Assembly (NCBI GenBank): GCA_965279085.1
Contig: OZ257149.1
Location: 1,178,001 to 1,242,000 of the forward strand
DNA length: 64,000 bases
Reading direction: 5' to 3'
Source: UBA7672 sp965279085
GTDB taxonomy: Bacteria > Pseudomonadota > Alphaproteobacteria > Caulobacterales > Hyphomonadaceae
Part shown: positions 45,310 to 54,683 of the stretch, piece after piece
Numbering within the stretch: position 1 is the stretch's first letter
How the letters are laid out: the number at the start of each line of letters is the position of its first letter
Position numbers and translations under genes: made by a program
The notes under the pieces: model-generated
Told to the model about the DNA's origin: nothing
Seen by the model: the letters and a program-made list of their open reading frames with translations, nothing else
Databases searched by the model: none

Positions 45310-46470
45310 ATGGCGCGCGATCCTTCCCCTCCCCGCACCGGTCTCGATCCCACCTTCGACGTGGATGCTCCCCCGCGTGTCGCGCAGAGCAACAGCCTGT
45401 GGCCGATGATGTTCGGTGTCGTCGGCGCGCTGGCGCTTGGCGTGATCGTGTTCCTGCAGCTCGACTCCAACCGCGCGGCGACGGAGGCGCAGCGGATCGT
45501 GTCGGAGCAGGCGGCGGCGAATGCAGAAGCGCAGAGGCTTGCGGCCGCGACCATTCCGGCGGCGCCGATCATGCCGGCTTATGTGCCTGTCGCGGATACC
45601 TACATCGAACCCGAACCTCTGCCCGTGATGGAGGAACAGCCCCCGCCGCCACCGCCTGTTCCGGCGGGGCCGACGCAGGCGGAGCTGGACCGTTTGCGCG
45701 CGCCGGCGCTGGTGGTCGATCTCGGCGAATACAAGCCGGCGGATGGACCGGCGAAGCCGCAGACGGGCGCCCCTCTGGATCCCACAGCCATTTCCGGCGC
45801 GGTCGGCGGTGCGGCGCAGAACATGAACGCCGATGAACGTTTCGCGCAGAAGCTTGGCGTCGGCGGCAGCTCCAAGCCCGCAACCGCGAGCAAGATAAGG
45901 GACCAGTCGACCACGATCATCGAAGGCGCGGTGATCGCCGCCGTGCTCGAGACGGCGCTCAATTCTGATCTGCCTGGCTATGTCCGCGCGGTGGTGACGC
46001 GGGATGTGCGCGGGTTCGATGGAAGCAAGATACTTGTGCCGCGCGGATCGCGATTGATCGGGCAATACAAGTCCGGTGTGGCGCTGGGCCAGAGCCGGAC
46101 ATTCGTGATCTGGACGCGGCTGGTCCGCCCGGACGGCGCGACGATCGAACTGGCCTCGCCGGCGACGGATGGTCTGGGACGTGGCGGGCTCGATGGCGAT
46201 GTCGATACGCATTTCTTCGAGCGGTTCGGCGGCGCGATCCTGCTGACCCTGCTGAACATCGGCGGCGCGGCAGTGACGGATTCGAGCGACACGAGCATCG
46301 TGATCGCTTCCACCCGCGCCGGCATCGATGCGGGATCGAGCACGATTTCGTCGGGCATGAATATCGGACCGACCGTGACGGTGCCGCAGGGATCTCCGGT
46401 GCGCGTTTTCGTGAGCCAGGATCTGGATTTCTCGACGGTCGGCCCGGCGAAAACAGGCGCGGCCAATTGA
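45310..46470 (+). CDS. virB10: VirB10-like channel scaffold protein
   Basis: The 386 residues have a short cytoplasmic N-terminus, one inner-membrane helix (about 31-52, MMFGVVGALALGVIVFLQL), a Pro-rich periplasmic linker (about 95-125), and the VirB10/TrbI beta-barrel domain (about 195-375) with VTRDVRGFDGSKILVPRGSRL and GGAILLTLLNIGGAA (outer-membrane pore helices). It spans both membranes and opens the channel. It starts 1 base after the virB9 stop. Confidence 0.94.
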   Translation: MARDPSPPRTGLDPTFDVDAPPRVAQSNSLWPMMFGVVGALALGVIVFLQLDSNRAATEAQRIVSEQAAANAEAQRLAAATIPAAPIMPAYVPVADTYIEPEPLPVMEEQPPPPPPVPAGPTQAELDRLRAPALVVDLGEYKPADGPAKPQTGAPLDPTAISGAVGGAAQNMNADERFAQKLGVGGSSKPATASKIRDQSTTIIEGAVIAAVLETALNSDLPGYVRAVVTRDVRGFDGSKILVPRGSRLIGQYKSGVALGQSRTFVIWTRLVRPDGATIELASPATDGLGRGGLDGDVDTHFFERFGGAILLTLLNIGGAAVTDSSDTSIVIASTRAGIDAGSSTISSGMNIGPTVTVPQGSPVRVFVSQDLDFSTVGPAKTGAAN

Positions 46471-47447
46471 GCGAGGGCGTCTATCTCAAGGCATATCTCG
46501 CGCCATTCGCTCCGTGGCTGGATCGGCCGGATGTGACGGACATTCTCGTCAATCGTCCGGGTGAAGTCTGGATCGATGGCGCCAAGGGCTTCGAGCATGC
46601 GGCCGCGCCGGACGTGACCGAAGTGATGATGTTGCGGCTGGCGCAGCAGATCGCGGCGCATACGGCGCAGGGTGTTTCACGCGAGTATCCCCTGCTGGCC
46701 GCGACGCTTCCGGATGGAGCGCGGGTTCAGATCGTGTCGCCGCCGGCGACACGGACGCATTTCGCGCTCGCGATCCGGAAACATGTCGTTCAGGACCTGA
46801 CGCTCGACAACTATGAAGCGGCGGGCGCTTTTGCCGGCGCGAAGCGCGCAGCTGGAAGTGAGCGGGCTGAGCAGGATCAGCAATTGCAGCGGCTGCTCGA
46901 TGGCGGCGACCTGAAAGGGTTTTTCTCCGCAGCGGTGAAGGCCGGGCGGAATATCGTGATCTCGGGCGGCACGGGTACGGGGAAGACGACTTTCCTGAAT
47001 GCGCTGCTGAAGGAGATTCCGCAGAGCGACCGGCTGATCGTGATCGAGGATACGCCCGAGGTGAAGCTGTCGCATCCTAACGCGCTCGGGCTGATCGCGG
47101 TGAACAGCGAATTGGGCGAGGCGCGAGTCGGGATCGACGAGCTTCTGCGCGCGAGCCTGCGGATGCGGCCGGACCGGTTGATGGTCGGGGAGATTCGCGG
47201 GGCGGAGGCTTTCACCTTCCTGCGGGCCGTGAACACGGGGCATCCCGGATCGCTGACCACTGTGCACGCTGACAGTCCACAGGGCGCGATGGATCAGATC
47301 GCGTTCATGACCCTGCAGGCAGGACTGACGCTGACGCGGGCAGATGTGATCGACTATGCGCGTTCGGTGATCGACGTGGTGGTGCAGCTATCGCGTATTG
47401 GCGGCAAGCGCGGCGTTAGCCAGGTGGTATTCCACCGGCGGGCGTGA
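46467..47447 (+). CDS. virB11: VirB11 secretion ATPase
   Basis: The 326-residue hexameric traffic ATPase has Walker A SGGTGTGKTT (about 166-174), Asp box IEDTPEV, Walker B LMVGEIRGAE (about 233-242) and His box GHPGSLTTVHAD (about 255-266). TTG 46467 overlaps the virB10 stop (TTGA), which fixes an unusual start. A roughly 20-residue insertion between the N-domain and the ATPase (AGAFAGAKRAAGSERAEQDQ) is charged. It is the last gene of the cluster, followed by a hairpin. Confidence 0.95.
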   Translation: MSEGVYLKAYLAPFAPWLDRPDVTDILVNRPGEVWIDGAKGFEHAAAPDVTEVMMLRLAQQIAAHTAQGVSREYPLLAATLPDGARVQIVSPPATRTHFALAIRKHVVQDLTLDNYEAAGAFAGAKRAAGSERAEQDQQLQRLLDGGDLKGFFSAAVKAGRNIVISGGTGTGKTTFLNALLKEIPQSDRLIVIEDTPEVKLSHPNALGLIAVNSELGEARVGIDELLRASLRMRPDRLMVGEIRGAEAFTFLRAVNTGHPGSLTTVHADSPQGAMDQIAFMTLQAGLTLTRADVIDYARSVIDVVVQLSRIGGKRGVSQVVFHRRA

Positions 47448-47466
47448 GCTCTTACTCCTGAAAGTT

Positions 47467-47512
47467 GGCGCCCGCGAGTTGGCTGGCGAGAAACAGCAGA
47501 CCCGCGGGCGCC
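47467..47512. terminator. Nested hairpin between virB11 and DUF1501 gene
   Basis: A perfect 10-bp inverted repeat GGCGCCCGCG/CGCGGGCGCC (47467-47476 and 47503-47512) encloses a second stem GCTG/CAGC. It lies 19 bases after the virB11 stop and 53 bases before the convergent DUF1501 stop. There is no T-run, so it is at best a stem that blocks or stabilises both transcript ends. Confidence 0.5.
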
Positions 47513-47565
47513 TGCGTTCCAGAGCCTGGCCTCGAGTCCGGGCTTCGGAACGATCGTGTGCCGAT

Positions 47566-49155
47566 TTACGAAACCGGAGCGGCGAGGAAGTCGAGATACC
47601 GGTTGTTGAAGTTCGGGATGTTCGGGAAGACCGACGCGATCTGGCTATCGCTGAGTCCGAACCATCGGCCCATTGTGCCGCCAAACTGGTCGACCGACAT
47701 CTGCGGGACGAGGACGTTGTTGGCCATGTTCGGATTGTTGAATCCACCGCCATCCACACCGAGTGTGGGATACTGGCCGTAAACGTCTCCGCCCCTGACG
47801 GCGCCGCCCATGACGAAATGGTGGGCGCCCCAGGCGTGGTCCGTGCCATCACCGTTCGTGGTGAAGGTGCGCGAGAAGTCGGACGCGGTGAATGTCGTCA
47901 CCTGATCGCGCATGTTCACGCCGCCGACATTGCCGAGCACCTCGTCAAAATAGGCCATGGCGTGACCGAGCCGCGCCATAAGCGGAGCCTGCGAAACGTT
48001 CTGCACGTCGTGATTGTCGAAGCCGCCAATGGAGACAAAGAAGACCTGGCGGCGCATGCCGAGCGACCCGTTGCCGGCGATGACTTTGGCGACAGTCTGC
48101 AGCTGAACGGCGAGCGGATTGACCTGGTTTGCGCGCGTAATGGGATTCAACAGTGGCGTAGGCGCTGGTATCGATGCGCCGACTGAACCCGCAGCAAATT
48201 GCGCATTGAGCAGTGTGGACGCGTCCATCGAGCGGACGACCTTCGAGCCATAGTCCTGCATGAAGTAGCTAGATCCCGCCGTGTCGCGGATGATTTCGCG
48301 GATGCGTACATCCAGTCCTTTCGTACCGTAGAGAAACTCATTTGGATCGATGGCGTCGATGGATGGGCCCGGGCTCGTCTGGTCGGTCGAAATCTGGTAC
48401 TGATTTACGTTCTGACCCGCGAGGAACACGGCGTTGCCAGCCGTGGAGATCGCTGTGAAGGCGGTGTTGGTGTTGCTTGCCAGGAACTGGTCGGCGAGCA
48501 TGCCGCCCCATCCACGGCGGGCGCCTTCGGTCGAGCCCGACTGCCAAGTGGATTGCTGGTCGTTGTGCGACATCAGGCTGGATGGCAGGGGAACGCTGCG
48601 ATTGAAGTACTGCGCCTTGGTCGTCGGGACGATCAGCGGCCCGACGTTTGCGGCGACGGCAAGCCGGCCGCCGGTCCAGATCGGCAGCAGCGGCGCAAGG
48701 TGCGGGTTCAATCCGAAGGTGCGCGATGAAGCATTCGTGCCAGGCGGGACCGGGTTCGGCGTCAGCGTCGCAATTGGCAGGACGCCGCCCCAGGCTTCAG
48801 GAAACGCGTAGGCGGCGTTGCCGCCAGGCAGTGTCCTCCCCGTCAAAGCGTTGCGCGCGCCGGGCGCCGTCGCGGCCGTGCCGACGGGCATCAAGGCGAT
48901 CGGGTTGTTTCCGGTCTGGCGCGCCGACCAGTAGCGACCCCAACTGTCGTTGTCGGTGGCGAGCACCATGTTGTTCGCATCGTTGCCGCCGAACATGAAG
49001 ATGCAGACCAGCGCCTTGTAGGACGTCGCTGTCTGCGCGGCGGCCGAGCCCATGGTGGCCAGCTGGAATCCGAAAGTGGATGCAGCGGCGCCGACGCAGG
49101 AAAGCGCGGTGGCGCGGCGGAGGATTTCGCGGCGAGTGGCTTTGGACATTGTCAT
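47566..49155 (-). CDS. DUF1501 protein with Tat-type signal
   Basis: The 529-residue protein has a twin-arginine-like N-terminus (TRREILRRATAL) and an Ala-rich hydrophobic stretch ending GSAAAQT (about 36). The body has the DUF1501 (sulfatase-like alkaline-phosphatase-superfamily) features: CIFMFGGNDANNMV near the start, SHNDQQSTWQSG (about 190), FFVSIGGFDNHDVQN (about 380) and DHAWGAHHFVMGG (about 445). GAGGAG lies 7 bases before ATG 49155. It follows a DUF1800 gene by 16 bases; the two families are almost always paired. The function is not established; it probably folds and acts in the periplasm or outside. Confidence 0.92.
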   Translation of the reverse strand: MTMSKATRREILRRATALSCVGAAASTFGFQLATMGSAAAQTATSYKALVCIFMFGGNDANNMVLATDNDSWGRYWSARQTGNNPIALMPVGTAATAPGARNALTGRTLPGGNAAYAFPEAWGGVLPIATLTPNPVPPGTNASSRTFGLNPHLAPLLPIWTGGRLAVAANVGPLIVPTTKAQYFNRSVPLPSSLMSHNDQQSTWQSGSTEGARRGWGGMLADQFLASNTNTAFTAISTAGNAVFLAGQNVNQYQISTDQTSPGPSIDAIDPNEFLYGTKGLDVRIREIIRDTAGSSYFMQDYGSKVVRSMDASTLLNAQFAAGSVGASIPAPTPLLNPITRANQVNPLAVQLQTVAKVIAGNGSLGMRRQVFFVSIGGFDNHDVQNVSQAPLMARLGHAMAYFDEVLGNVGGVNMRDQVTTFTASDFSRTFTTNGDGTDHAWGAHHFVMGGAVRGGDVYGQYPTLGVDGGGFNNPNMANNVLVPQMSVDQFGGTMGRWFGLSDSQIASVFPNIPNFNNRYLDFLAAPVS

Positions 49156-49171
49156 TTTTCCGCTCCTCAAC

Positions 49172-50914
49172 TCAACGCTGAACCAGGTATTCGGGAGATA
49201 TCATCGCTATCAGAACCGCGGTCCGGGTACGGTTGAAACTCCATATCTGGATCAGTTGCGGGGAGGATGTGGGGTACTGAACCGCCGAGACGGCGGCGAT
49301 CAGACGGTCGCGCAGCGTCGACGACATCTGGCCGTAGAACAGCAGGTTGTTGAGCCGGCTGACCAGCGCTGGAGGATCGCCCGCCAAGGCCATCTCCTTG
49401 TCGTAATTCGGCTTGATGTCGGGTGTGCCGAACGGCGTTGGTGGCGGTCCGTCGGGAATTATCCCCATCATGAAGTCGATGTAGGAGGCAGCCGTGACTT
49501 CATCGACGAGCTGGAACTCCGGCGCCACGAGACTACGCTGGCCAAGCTGCGTGGTGGCCGGCGGCGTGAAGCCAGGGCGCCAGAAATTGAACACTGACGG
49601 CGATGATAGCGGAGCCTGGCTCAGGGTGTCGTTCGAGGCGGTCGGCGGCATCAGATAGTTGCCGGACGTCGAGGTTGCGCTGAACGCACGCGCCCAGTTG
49701 GCGAGACGAATGACAGGCTCGCGCAGCTTTCCGAATGTCGGTGAGGCTTGTGCCACCGCCATATCTCTCGCCTCGGTATCGGTGAGGATGGCGCGGACCA
49801 CAGCCGCCATGTCGCCGCGCGTGCCGGAACCGTTGTTGGCGAACGCAGCTGCGACGCGCCCGACATAAGCCGGGCTGGGGTTGGATGTGACCAAGCGTTG
49901 AATCAGCCGGTAGGAGATAAACGGCGCCGTGTTCGGGTGATTGAACAGCCGGTCGAGCGCGATATCGATGTCACCACCGATGTTTACGGTGGGGCTGGCT
50001 GGGATGGTCGTGCCTAGGAACGTCTTCTCCGACGTGGAATGGTAGTTGGGGTAGAAGGACATCGGCCGAACTTCAGCGTCGGCGTTGGAGTTGCCGCCGA
50101 AGAACGTCGTGTTGGTAGGCGCGGGATGGTACCAGCTGAGCCCGGTGAAAACCTTTGCGAGGCCCGCGATATCGGTCGAGGTGTAGGTCGGGATAGGTTG
50201 GCCGCCCTGCAGGCGCGGGGTTCCGTCCTGGTTCAGTTCGACGAGGCCGATCGTCATCAGCTGCATGACTTCGCGCGCATAGTTTTCGTCAGGCGTGCGC
50301 GTGCCGGCGGGATCTTCCTTCTGGTTCGCGAGGAAGGTGAGATAGCGCCCCATCATGGGGTGCATGGTCACATCTTCCAGAAGCGTGCGGAAATTGCCGA
50401 AGGCGTTGCGGGACAGCATGTCGTAGTAGGACGCCGCGCCGCGCACATCGATGACGGGGTCATTCAGCGAGATGACGAAGATCTGCGACAGGGCGAAGGT
50501 GACGCGCTGGCGCAGCTGGTCCTGGCCGCTGATCGCCTGACGCCACCAGGTGTCGTAGAAATTGCGGGTTGTCACTTCGCCCGATGCGGCTTCAACGGCG
50601 TCGATATAGCCCTGATGGCTAATCGCGCTCATCGGCATGGCGATCTGCTGGTTGAGCCAGGCGTTGACACTGCCGGCGGAGATCACCTGCTGGATGGATG
50701 ATTCCGACGGGCCGAATGTCGCCTGCGTCAGAAGACGTGCGGCCTCGGACTGCGTTGGCGGCGTGCCCTGTGGGCCACCGCTGCCGCTGCCGCTGCCGCT
50801 GCCTCCGCCCCCGCCACCACCGCCGCTGGATGTACTGCCGCCGCCACCGCCACAGGCGGCAAGCATCACGGTGATCGCGACAATGGCGAGAGAGCGCTTG
50901 AACAAGCGAAGCAT
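49172..50914 (-). CDS. DUF1800 lipoprotein
   Basis: The 580-residue protein has a lipobox LAACGG (Cys at about residue 21) followed by a long Gly/Ser linker (about 22-50). The DUF1800 domain then starts at RLLTQATFGPS (about 60), with TWWRQAISGQDQLRQRVTFALS (about 120-141), ENYAREVMQLMTIGL (about 215) and WYHPAP. The family's function is unproven. It is paired with DUF1501 in one operon, suggesting a joint secreted complex. It starts at ATG 50914. Confidence 0.92.
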   Translation of the reverse strand: MLRLFKRSLAIVAITVMLAACGGGGGSTSSGGGGGGGGSGSGSGSGGPQGTPPTQSEAARLLTQATFGPSESSIQQVISAGSVNAWLNQQIAMPMSAISHQGYIDAVEAASGEVTTRNFYDTWWRQAISGQDQLRQRVTFALSQIFVISLNDPVIDVRGAASYYDMLSRNAFGNFRTLLEDVTMHPMMGRYLTFLANQKEDPAGTRTPDENYAREVMQLMTIGLVELNQDGTPRLQGGQPIPTYTSTDIAGLAKVFTGLSWYHPAPTNTTFFGGNSNADAEVRPMSFYPNYHSTSEKTFLGTTIPASPTVNIGGDIDIALDRLFNHPNTAPFISYRLIQRLVTSNPSPAYVGRVAAAFANNGSGTRGDMAAVVRAILTDTEARDMAVAQASPTFGKLREPVIRLANWARAFSATSTSGNYLMPPTASNDTLSQAPLSSPSVFNFWRPGFTPPATTQLGQRSLVAPEFQLVDEVTAASYIDFMMGIIPDGPPPTPFGTPDIKPNYDKEMALAGDPPALVSRLNNLLFYGQMSSTLRDRLIAAVSAVQYPTSSPQLIQIWSFNRTRTAVLIAMISPEYLVQR

Positions 50915-51223
50915 GGGCGAACTTTCCGTCCCCGAGCCCCTTCGGAGCCGATCGCCTCACCAGACACTGGCGGCTGCGACCTGAAACCAAATGGCGAAGA
51001 TTAAGTGCGGCAGTCTCAAGTCCAATCCGGCTGGTACATGGCCAGCTGGTGAACCCCCACAAACGCGACTGTGGCGCAAGCTGTTCGCGCGCGCCAGTGA
51101 AAATCTGGAAAATGTTCGGCGGCGCTTGGGAATGTCATCGCGTAACAGGCGAGCGGAACGCGACGGGGGATTGAAGCGTGGGAACTGGCGCGCTCTGATG
51201 GCGTGGGATGCTGGGAGAGGGAC
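50915..51223. other. Divergent promoter region, 309 bp
   Basis: This lies between the minus-strand DUF1800 start and the plus-strand gene at 51224. It should hold both promoters. No gene, repeat or clear operator is visible to me. Confidence 0.5.
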
Positions 51224-52183
51224 ATGCTGACTCGCCGGACCGTGATCTTGTCGTCGCTCGCCGCTGGCGGGTGCGGGACCTGGGTGGCGAGCGCGCCGCC
51301 GGACCGGCGATTCGCGAATCTCGAAACGCTGAGTGAGTCCGTTCATTCCGGGGTCGCATCGGATGATGGGCAGATGCGACTGACGATGCGTTTGTGCCGG
51401 TATCCGCAACAGGAACTGGCGTGGGTGTGGATGCACGCGCGGACGCCGGAGGGTTTCTTTTCGTTCGTGGATCACCTCGCACCGTGCGGAACTGAGCCGA
51501 CGCCAGTGGGCGCCGCAGCGACGCGGTACACGGACTGGATCGGGTCGCTGGTGTTCGAGCGGCAGGGCGCGATGGACAAGCCGACGTCGGTTTCGGCGGA
51601 GGGCCGCTGCCTTGCGCGGAAGACAGAGGCGTCTGCGTTTGGCGATGGCGAGCACAGGATGCGCGCGGGCATCGCGTTCTCGCCGCAGCGTCTCTACCAG
51701 GGCCTCAACAAGGGGCGCACGGAAGTGTTCGGGCGCGCTAAGGCCACGGTAATCATCGACGGCAAGACGACGGAGTTCGAAGGCCCTGCGCAGTTCCATG
51801 AGCAGCAGCAGACGACGCCGCGCTTCACAGCGCCGTTCTGCTACATGACGTTGTGGGGTCAGGACGCGGCGTCGACGATGTTGATCGCTCCGAAGCGGCG
51901 TGACGGCTACCTGCTCGAAGGCGACAAGTCGACCGAGGTGGAGAACGTGACGCTCGATCCGCCCGGCGCGGCGCGGCGCGCGATCCAGGTGAAGCTGGCG
52001 GATGGGCGCGCGCTGGAGGGCGAGGTGGAGATTGTTCAGGCCTACACGATCCCGCTGGTGGGCAATACGTGGCGCGGTCACATGGTGAAGGTGCGGCTAG
52101 GCGAGCGCACCTTCATGGGCCATGTGAATGACTACATCATTGGCGATGGTGTGCCGTATGCTGGTGCTACTGCACCGGCTTGA
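51224..52183 (+). CDS. Exported protein of unknown function with Tat-like/lipobox N-terminus
   Basis: The 319-residue protein starts at ATG 51224, after GGGAGAGGG. The N-terminus LTRRTVILSSLAAGGCG has twin arginines and a possible lipobox Cys (residue 17), so it may be exported folded and lipid-anchored. The rest is beta-rich, with charged strands and a motif TWRGHMVKVRLGERTFMGHVNDY near the C-terminus that recalls lipocalin-like AttH/CrtC proteins; that resemblance is weak. I do not recognise the family. Its 3' end overlaps the convergent penicillin-acylase-like gene by 17 bases. Confidence 0.7.
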   Translation: MLTRRTVILSSLAAGGCGTWVASAPPDRRFANLETLSESVHSGVASDDGQMRLTMRLCRYPQQELAWVWMHARTPEGFFSFVDHLAPCGTEPTPVGAAATRYTDWIGSLVFERQGAMDKPTSVSAEGRCLARKTEASAFGDGEHRMRAGIAFSPQRLYQGLNKGRTEVFGRAKATVIIDGKTTEFEGPAQFHEQQQTTPRFTAPFCYMTLWGQDAASTMLIAPKRRDGYLLEGDKSTEVENVTLDPPGAARRAIQVKLADGRALEGEVEIVQAYTIPLVGNTWRGHMVKVRLGERTFMGHVNDYIIGDGVPYAGATAPA

Positions 52184-54602
52184 GCACGATCACCCGCTCC
52201 GTCACGCGATCGACCGCTTCGCGGCTGAAGGCGAGTGGAACGTAGCTGCCTTCGGCCCAGAGCGGGAACAGGTCGCGGTAGTGGGCGCTGAAGGGATCGG
52301 CGGACTGGCCGGGTGTGTTCATCACCACAGAATTATCCCACGCGCCAACGTCCATCACCATGCGGACAGACGCGCCTGCCGTGACGTTGAAGTCAGACGC
52401 GCGATAGCTCTGCGCGCGCGGCGTAGACGCCGAGCCGGGCGTCTGCAGCGGGCCGATGCTCATCTGCGATTTGAGCTGCGGGTCGGCGAGGACGGCGATG
52501 GCGGGTTCCCATTTTGCCTGATGCAGGCGGCCCCAAGCCCAGCTGTGCGGATCAGGACCGAGGCGTTCGGCTAGTTCATCTGTCGCGGCCTTAAGGCTTT
52601 CGAGTATGATGGTGTTGCGGGCTTCAAGCGGCTTCGCGCCGAGGCGCGAGTCCGGCTTTTCGAGATAGGTCACGATGGCTTCAAGATGGCCGTTGCCGAC
52701 AAGCTCGCGCGCGGCCGCAGGGGTCACCTTGCCGACCACGGCCTTGCCGAGATGCTTGTTGGCCCAGACTTCATAGATCGCGGCGGCGGCGCTATCGACG
52801 GTTTCATTGCCGTCCCACGCAGTCAGCAGCTTCAGGGCATGATCGACATTCATACCCATCGTGCCGCCGGGGACGTTCTTCACCAGCGCGACGAGGCGGC
52901 GGGCCTGCGGGCTGACCGAGTCCGTCTGCAGCTTCATCGAGTCGAGCAGGCTGACTTTGGGCGTCGCGGCGAGAACTTCCTTGATGCGCGTAGCGCGCGA
53001 CGGGTCGGTCCATTCGAATGCGACCTTCCGCTCTTCGGCGGGATAACCGGACGGCAGGTTGTATTCGTTGGCGGTGGCGAAGAAGCCCTCTTTCGGGTTG
53101 AGCACCGACGGCAGCATGTCCTTCGCAAAGAAGCCCTGCCATTCATAGCGTCCGTCGCCAGGAACCGGCATGAGGCCGTCCCAATTCTTGCGGACGGGCG
53201 TGCGGCCGGAGGCGGCCCAGCCGACATTTCCCTTCGTGTCGGCGTAGACGAGGTTCAGCGGCGGCGCGCCCCAGTTGTGACTGGCGGCCTTGAAGTCTTC
53301 CCACGTCTTCGCGTGGGTGAGGCGCGAGGAGCCGAAATAGCCGGAGAGGCCTGGCTCGGCCCAGATGCTGCGCATCGCGAAGGCCTTGTTCTTGTCTGCC
53401 TCGCTGGAGAGCACGGGGCCATGGCGCGTGAAGCGGAGTTCGACGTCGCGCGGGGCTTCGCCGCGCACGTCGATCGTCTGCTTCTCGATTGTCATCTCCT
53501 CCCACTTGCCGTTGTAGCGGTAGGCGGTGGGATCCTTCGGATTGGTTTCGTAAACGTAGAGATCTTCCTGATCCATCGCGAAGATGGTGATGCCGAAGGC
53601 GATGTCGTTGTTGTGGCCGATAGAGACGCCGGGCAGCGCGGGCTCACCTGCGCCGATGATGTTGAGGCCTGGCGCGTTGAGACCAACAACGTAGCGCAGC
53701 GAGGGCACGCCAAGCTGGCGGTGCGGATCGTTGGCGAGGATGGGACGGCCGGTTTCCGTTTTCGACGGCGCGACAACCCAGTTGTTGGAGCCTTCGTTGA
53801 GTTGCTTGTCCATCAATTCCGCGAGGCGCGTTTCGGGGTCGATGGAGGCTTGTGTCTTCTTCGCGATAGCTTCGAAATCTACCTGACGGGTCGCGAGTTC
53901 GTAGTCCTTCAGAACGTCTTTCGGGATGTCGCAAGGGTTGAGGCCCGTGGGCACGACACGCTTGTGCGCGGGCGGATCGAGTTTGCGGCGGAGCTCATCG
54001 GCGCCGATGCCGCCGGCGCAGGCGACACGGGCGCGGCTGACTTCAGACGTGACGTTCGACACCAGCGCATGGCTGCGGATACGGAGGACATCTTCCGGAC
54101 GCCATTCTTCGGGCGTCGAGCCAGTGAGCTTGAATTCGATGGGCAGTGGGCGAGCCCCTGCCCGCACGTCGCCGATATAGGCGTTGACGCCGGCTGTGAA
54201 CGCCTCGACCGAGGCGCGCGCGTCGGGCGCGTAGGCGGCCCATTCCTTGTCCATGTCGCCGCGATAAAGGAAGAGACGGGCCGCGCGATCCTGTTCGACA
54301 TATGCAGGGCCGAACGATTTCGACAGCAGGCCCAGGCCGCGCTTGCGCCAGAGATCGATCTGCCAGAGGCGGTCGCGGCCGGCATTGTAGCCTTGGAGGA
54401 AGAAGGCGTCGCGCGGGCTTTGGGCGAAGATGTGCGGAATGCCCCAATGGTCGACCACGATTTCGGCGGGAGCCGTGAGCCCGCGAACCTGCCACTCCTC
54501 GCGGGCGACGGCGCTGGAGAGTGGGTTCTCGGCGGACGCCACGAGACCGGCGGCAAGCGCGACCGCGAGAACTGCCGCGATCTTCGATGATTTCAGCGCC
54601 AT
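52167..54602 (-). CDS. Penicillin acylase family amidase (Ntn hydrolase)
   Basis: The 811-residue precursor has a signal peptide (about residues 1-24, AALAVALAAGLVASA-like), an alpha chain region with HIFAQSPRDAFFLQGY (about 56), and the autoprocessing site EGSNNWVV where Ser272 becomes the N-terminal nucleophile of the beta chain. ANDPHRQLGVPSL and FGITIFAMDQEDLYV follow, as in penicillin/cephalosporin/AHL acylases. It would hydrolyse amides in the periplasm; natural substrates may be N-acyl homoserine lactones or acylated amino acids. ATG 54602 has GGAGGG close upstream. It is divergent from the 5-oxoprolinase gene (81 bases between). Confidence 0.93.
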   Translation of the reverse strand: MALKSSKIAAVLAVALAAGLVASAENPLSSAVAREEWQVRGLTAPAEIVVDHWGIPHIFAQSPRDAFFLQGYNAGRDRLWQIDLWRKRGLGLLSKSFGPAYVEQDRAARLFLYRGDMDKEWAAYAPDARASVEAFTAGVNAYIGDVRAGARPLPIEFKLTGSTPEEWRPEDVLRIRSHALVSNVTSEVSRARVACAGGIGADELRRKLDPPAHKRVVPTGLNPCDIPKDVLKDYELATRQVDFEAIAKKTQASIDPETRLAELMDKQLNEGSNNWVVAPSKTETGRPILANDPHRQLGVPSLRYVVGLNAPGLNIIGAGEPALPGVSIGHNNDIAFGITIFAMDQEDLYVYETNPKDPTAYRYNGKWEEMTIEKQTIDVRGEAPRDVELRFTRHGPVLSSEADKNKAFAMRSIWAEPGLSGYFGSSRLTHAKTWEDFKAASHNWGAPPLNLVYADTKGNVGWAASGRTPVRKNWDGLMPVPGDGRYEWQGFFAKDMLPSVLNPKEGFFATANEYNLPSGYPAEERKVAFEWTDPSRATRIKEVLAATPKVSLLDSMKLQTDSVSPQARRLVALVKNVPGGTMGMNVDHALKLLTAWDGNETVDSAAAAIYEVWANKHLGKAVVGKVTPAAARELVGNGHLEAIVTYLEKPDSRLGAKPLEARNTIILESLKAATDELAERLGPDPHSWAWGRLHQAKWEPAIAVLADPQLKSQMSIGPLQTPGSASTPRAQSYRASDFNVTAGASVRMVMDVGAWDNSVVMNTPGQSADPFSAHYRDLFPLWAEGSYVPLAFSREAVDRVTERVIVLKPVQ

Positions 54603-54683
54603 AGAGCCCTCCACTTCCTCCGCAGAGGATTGGCGGACGGAGCGGGCTTGTCAAAGGCTCAGTGGCCTTCCAAAGCTCAACTG

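Noticed and set aside
50763..50870. Tandem CCGCTGCCG-like repeats
   Set aside because: They encode the Gly/Ser linker of the DUF1800 lipoprotein; they are not CRISPR or a regulatory repeat.
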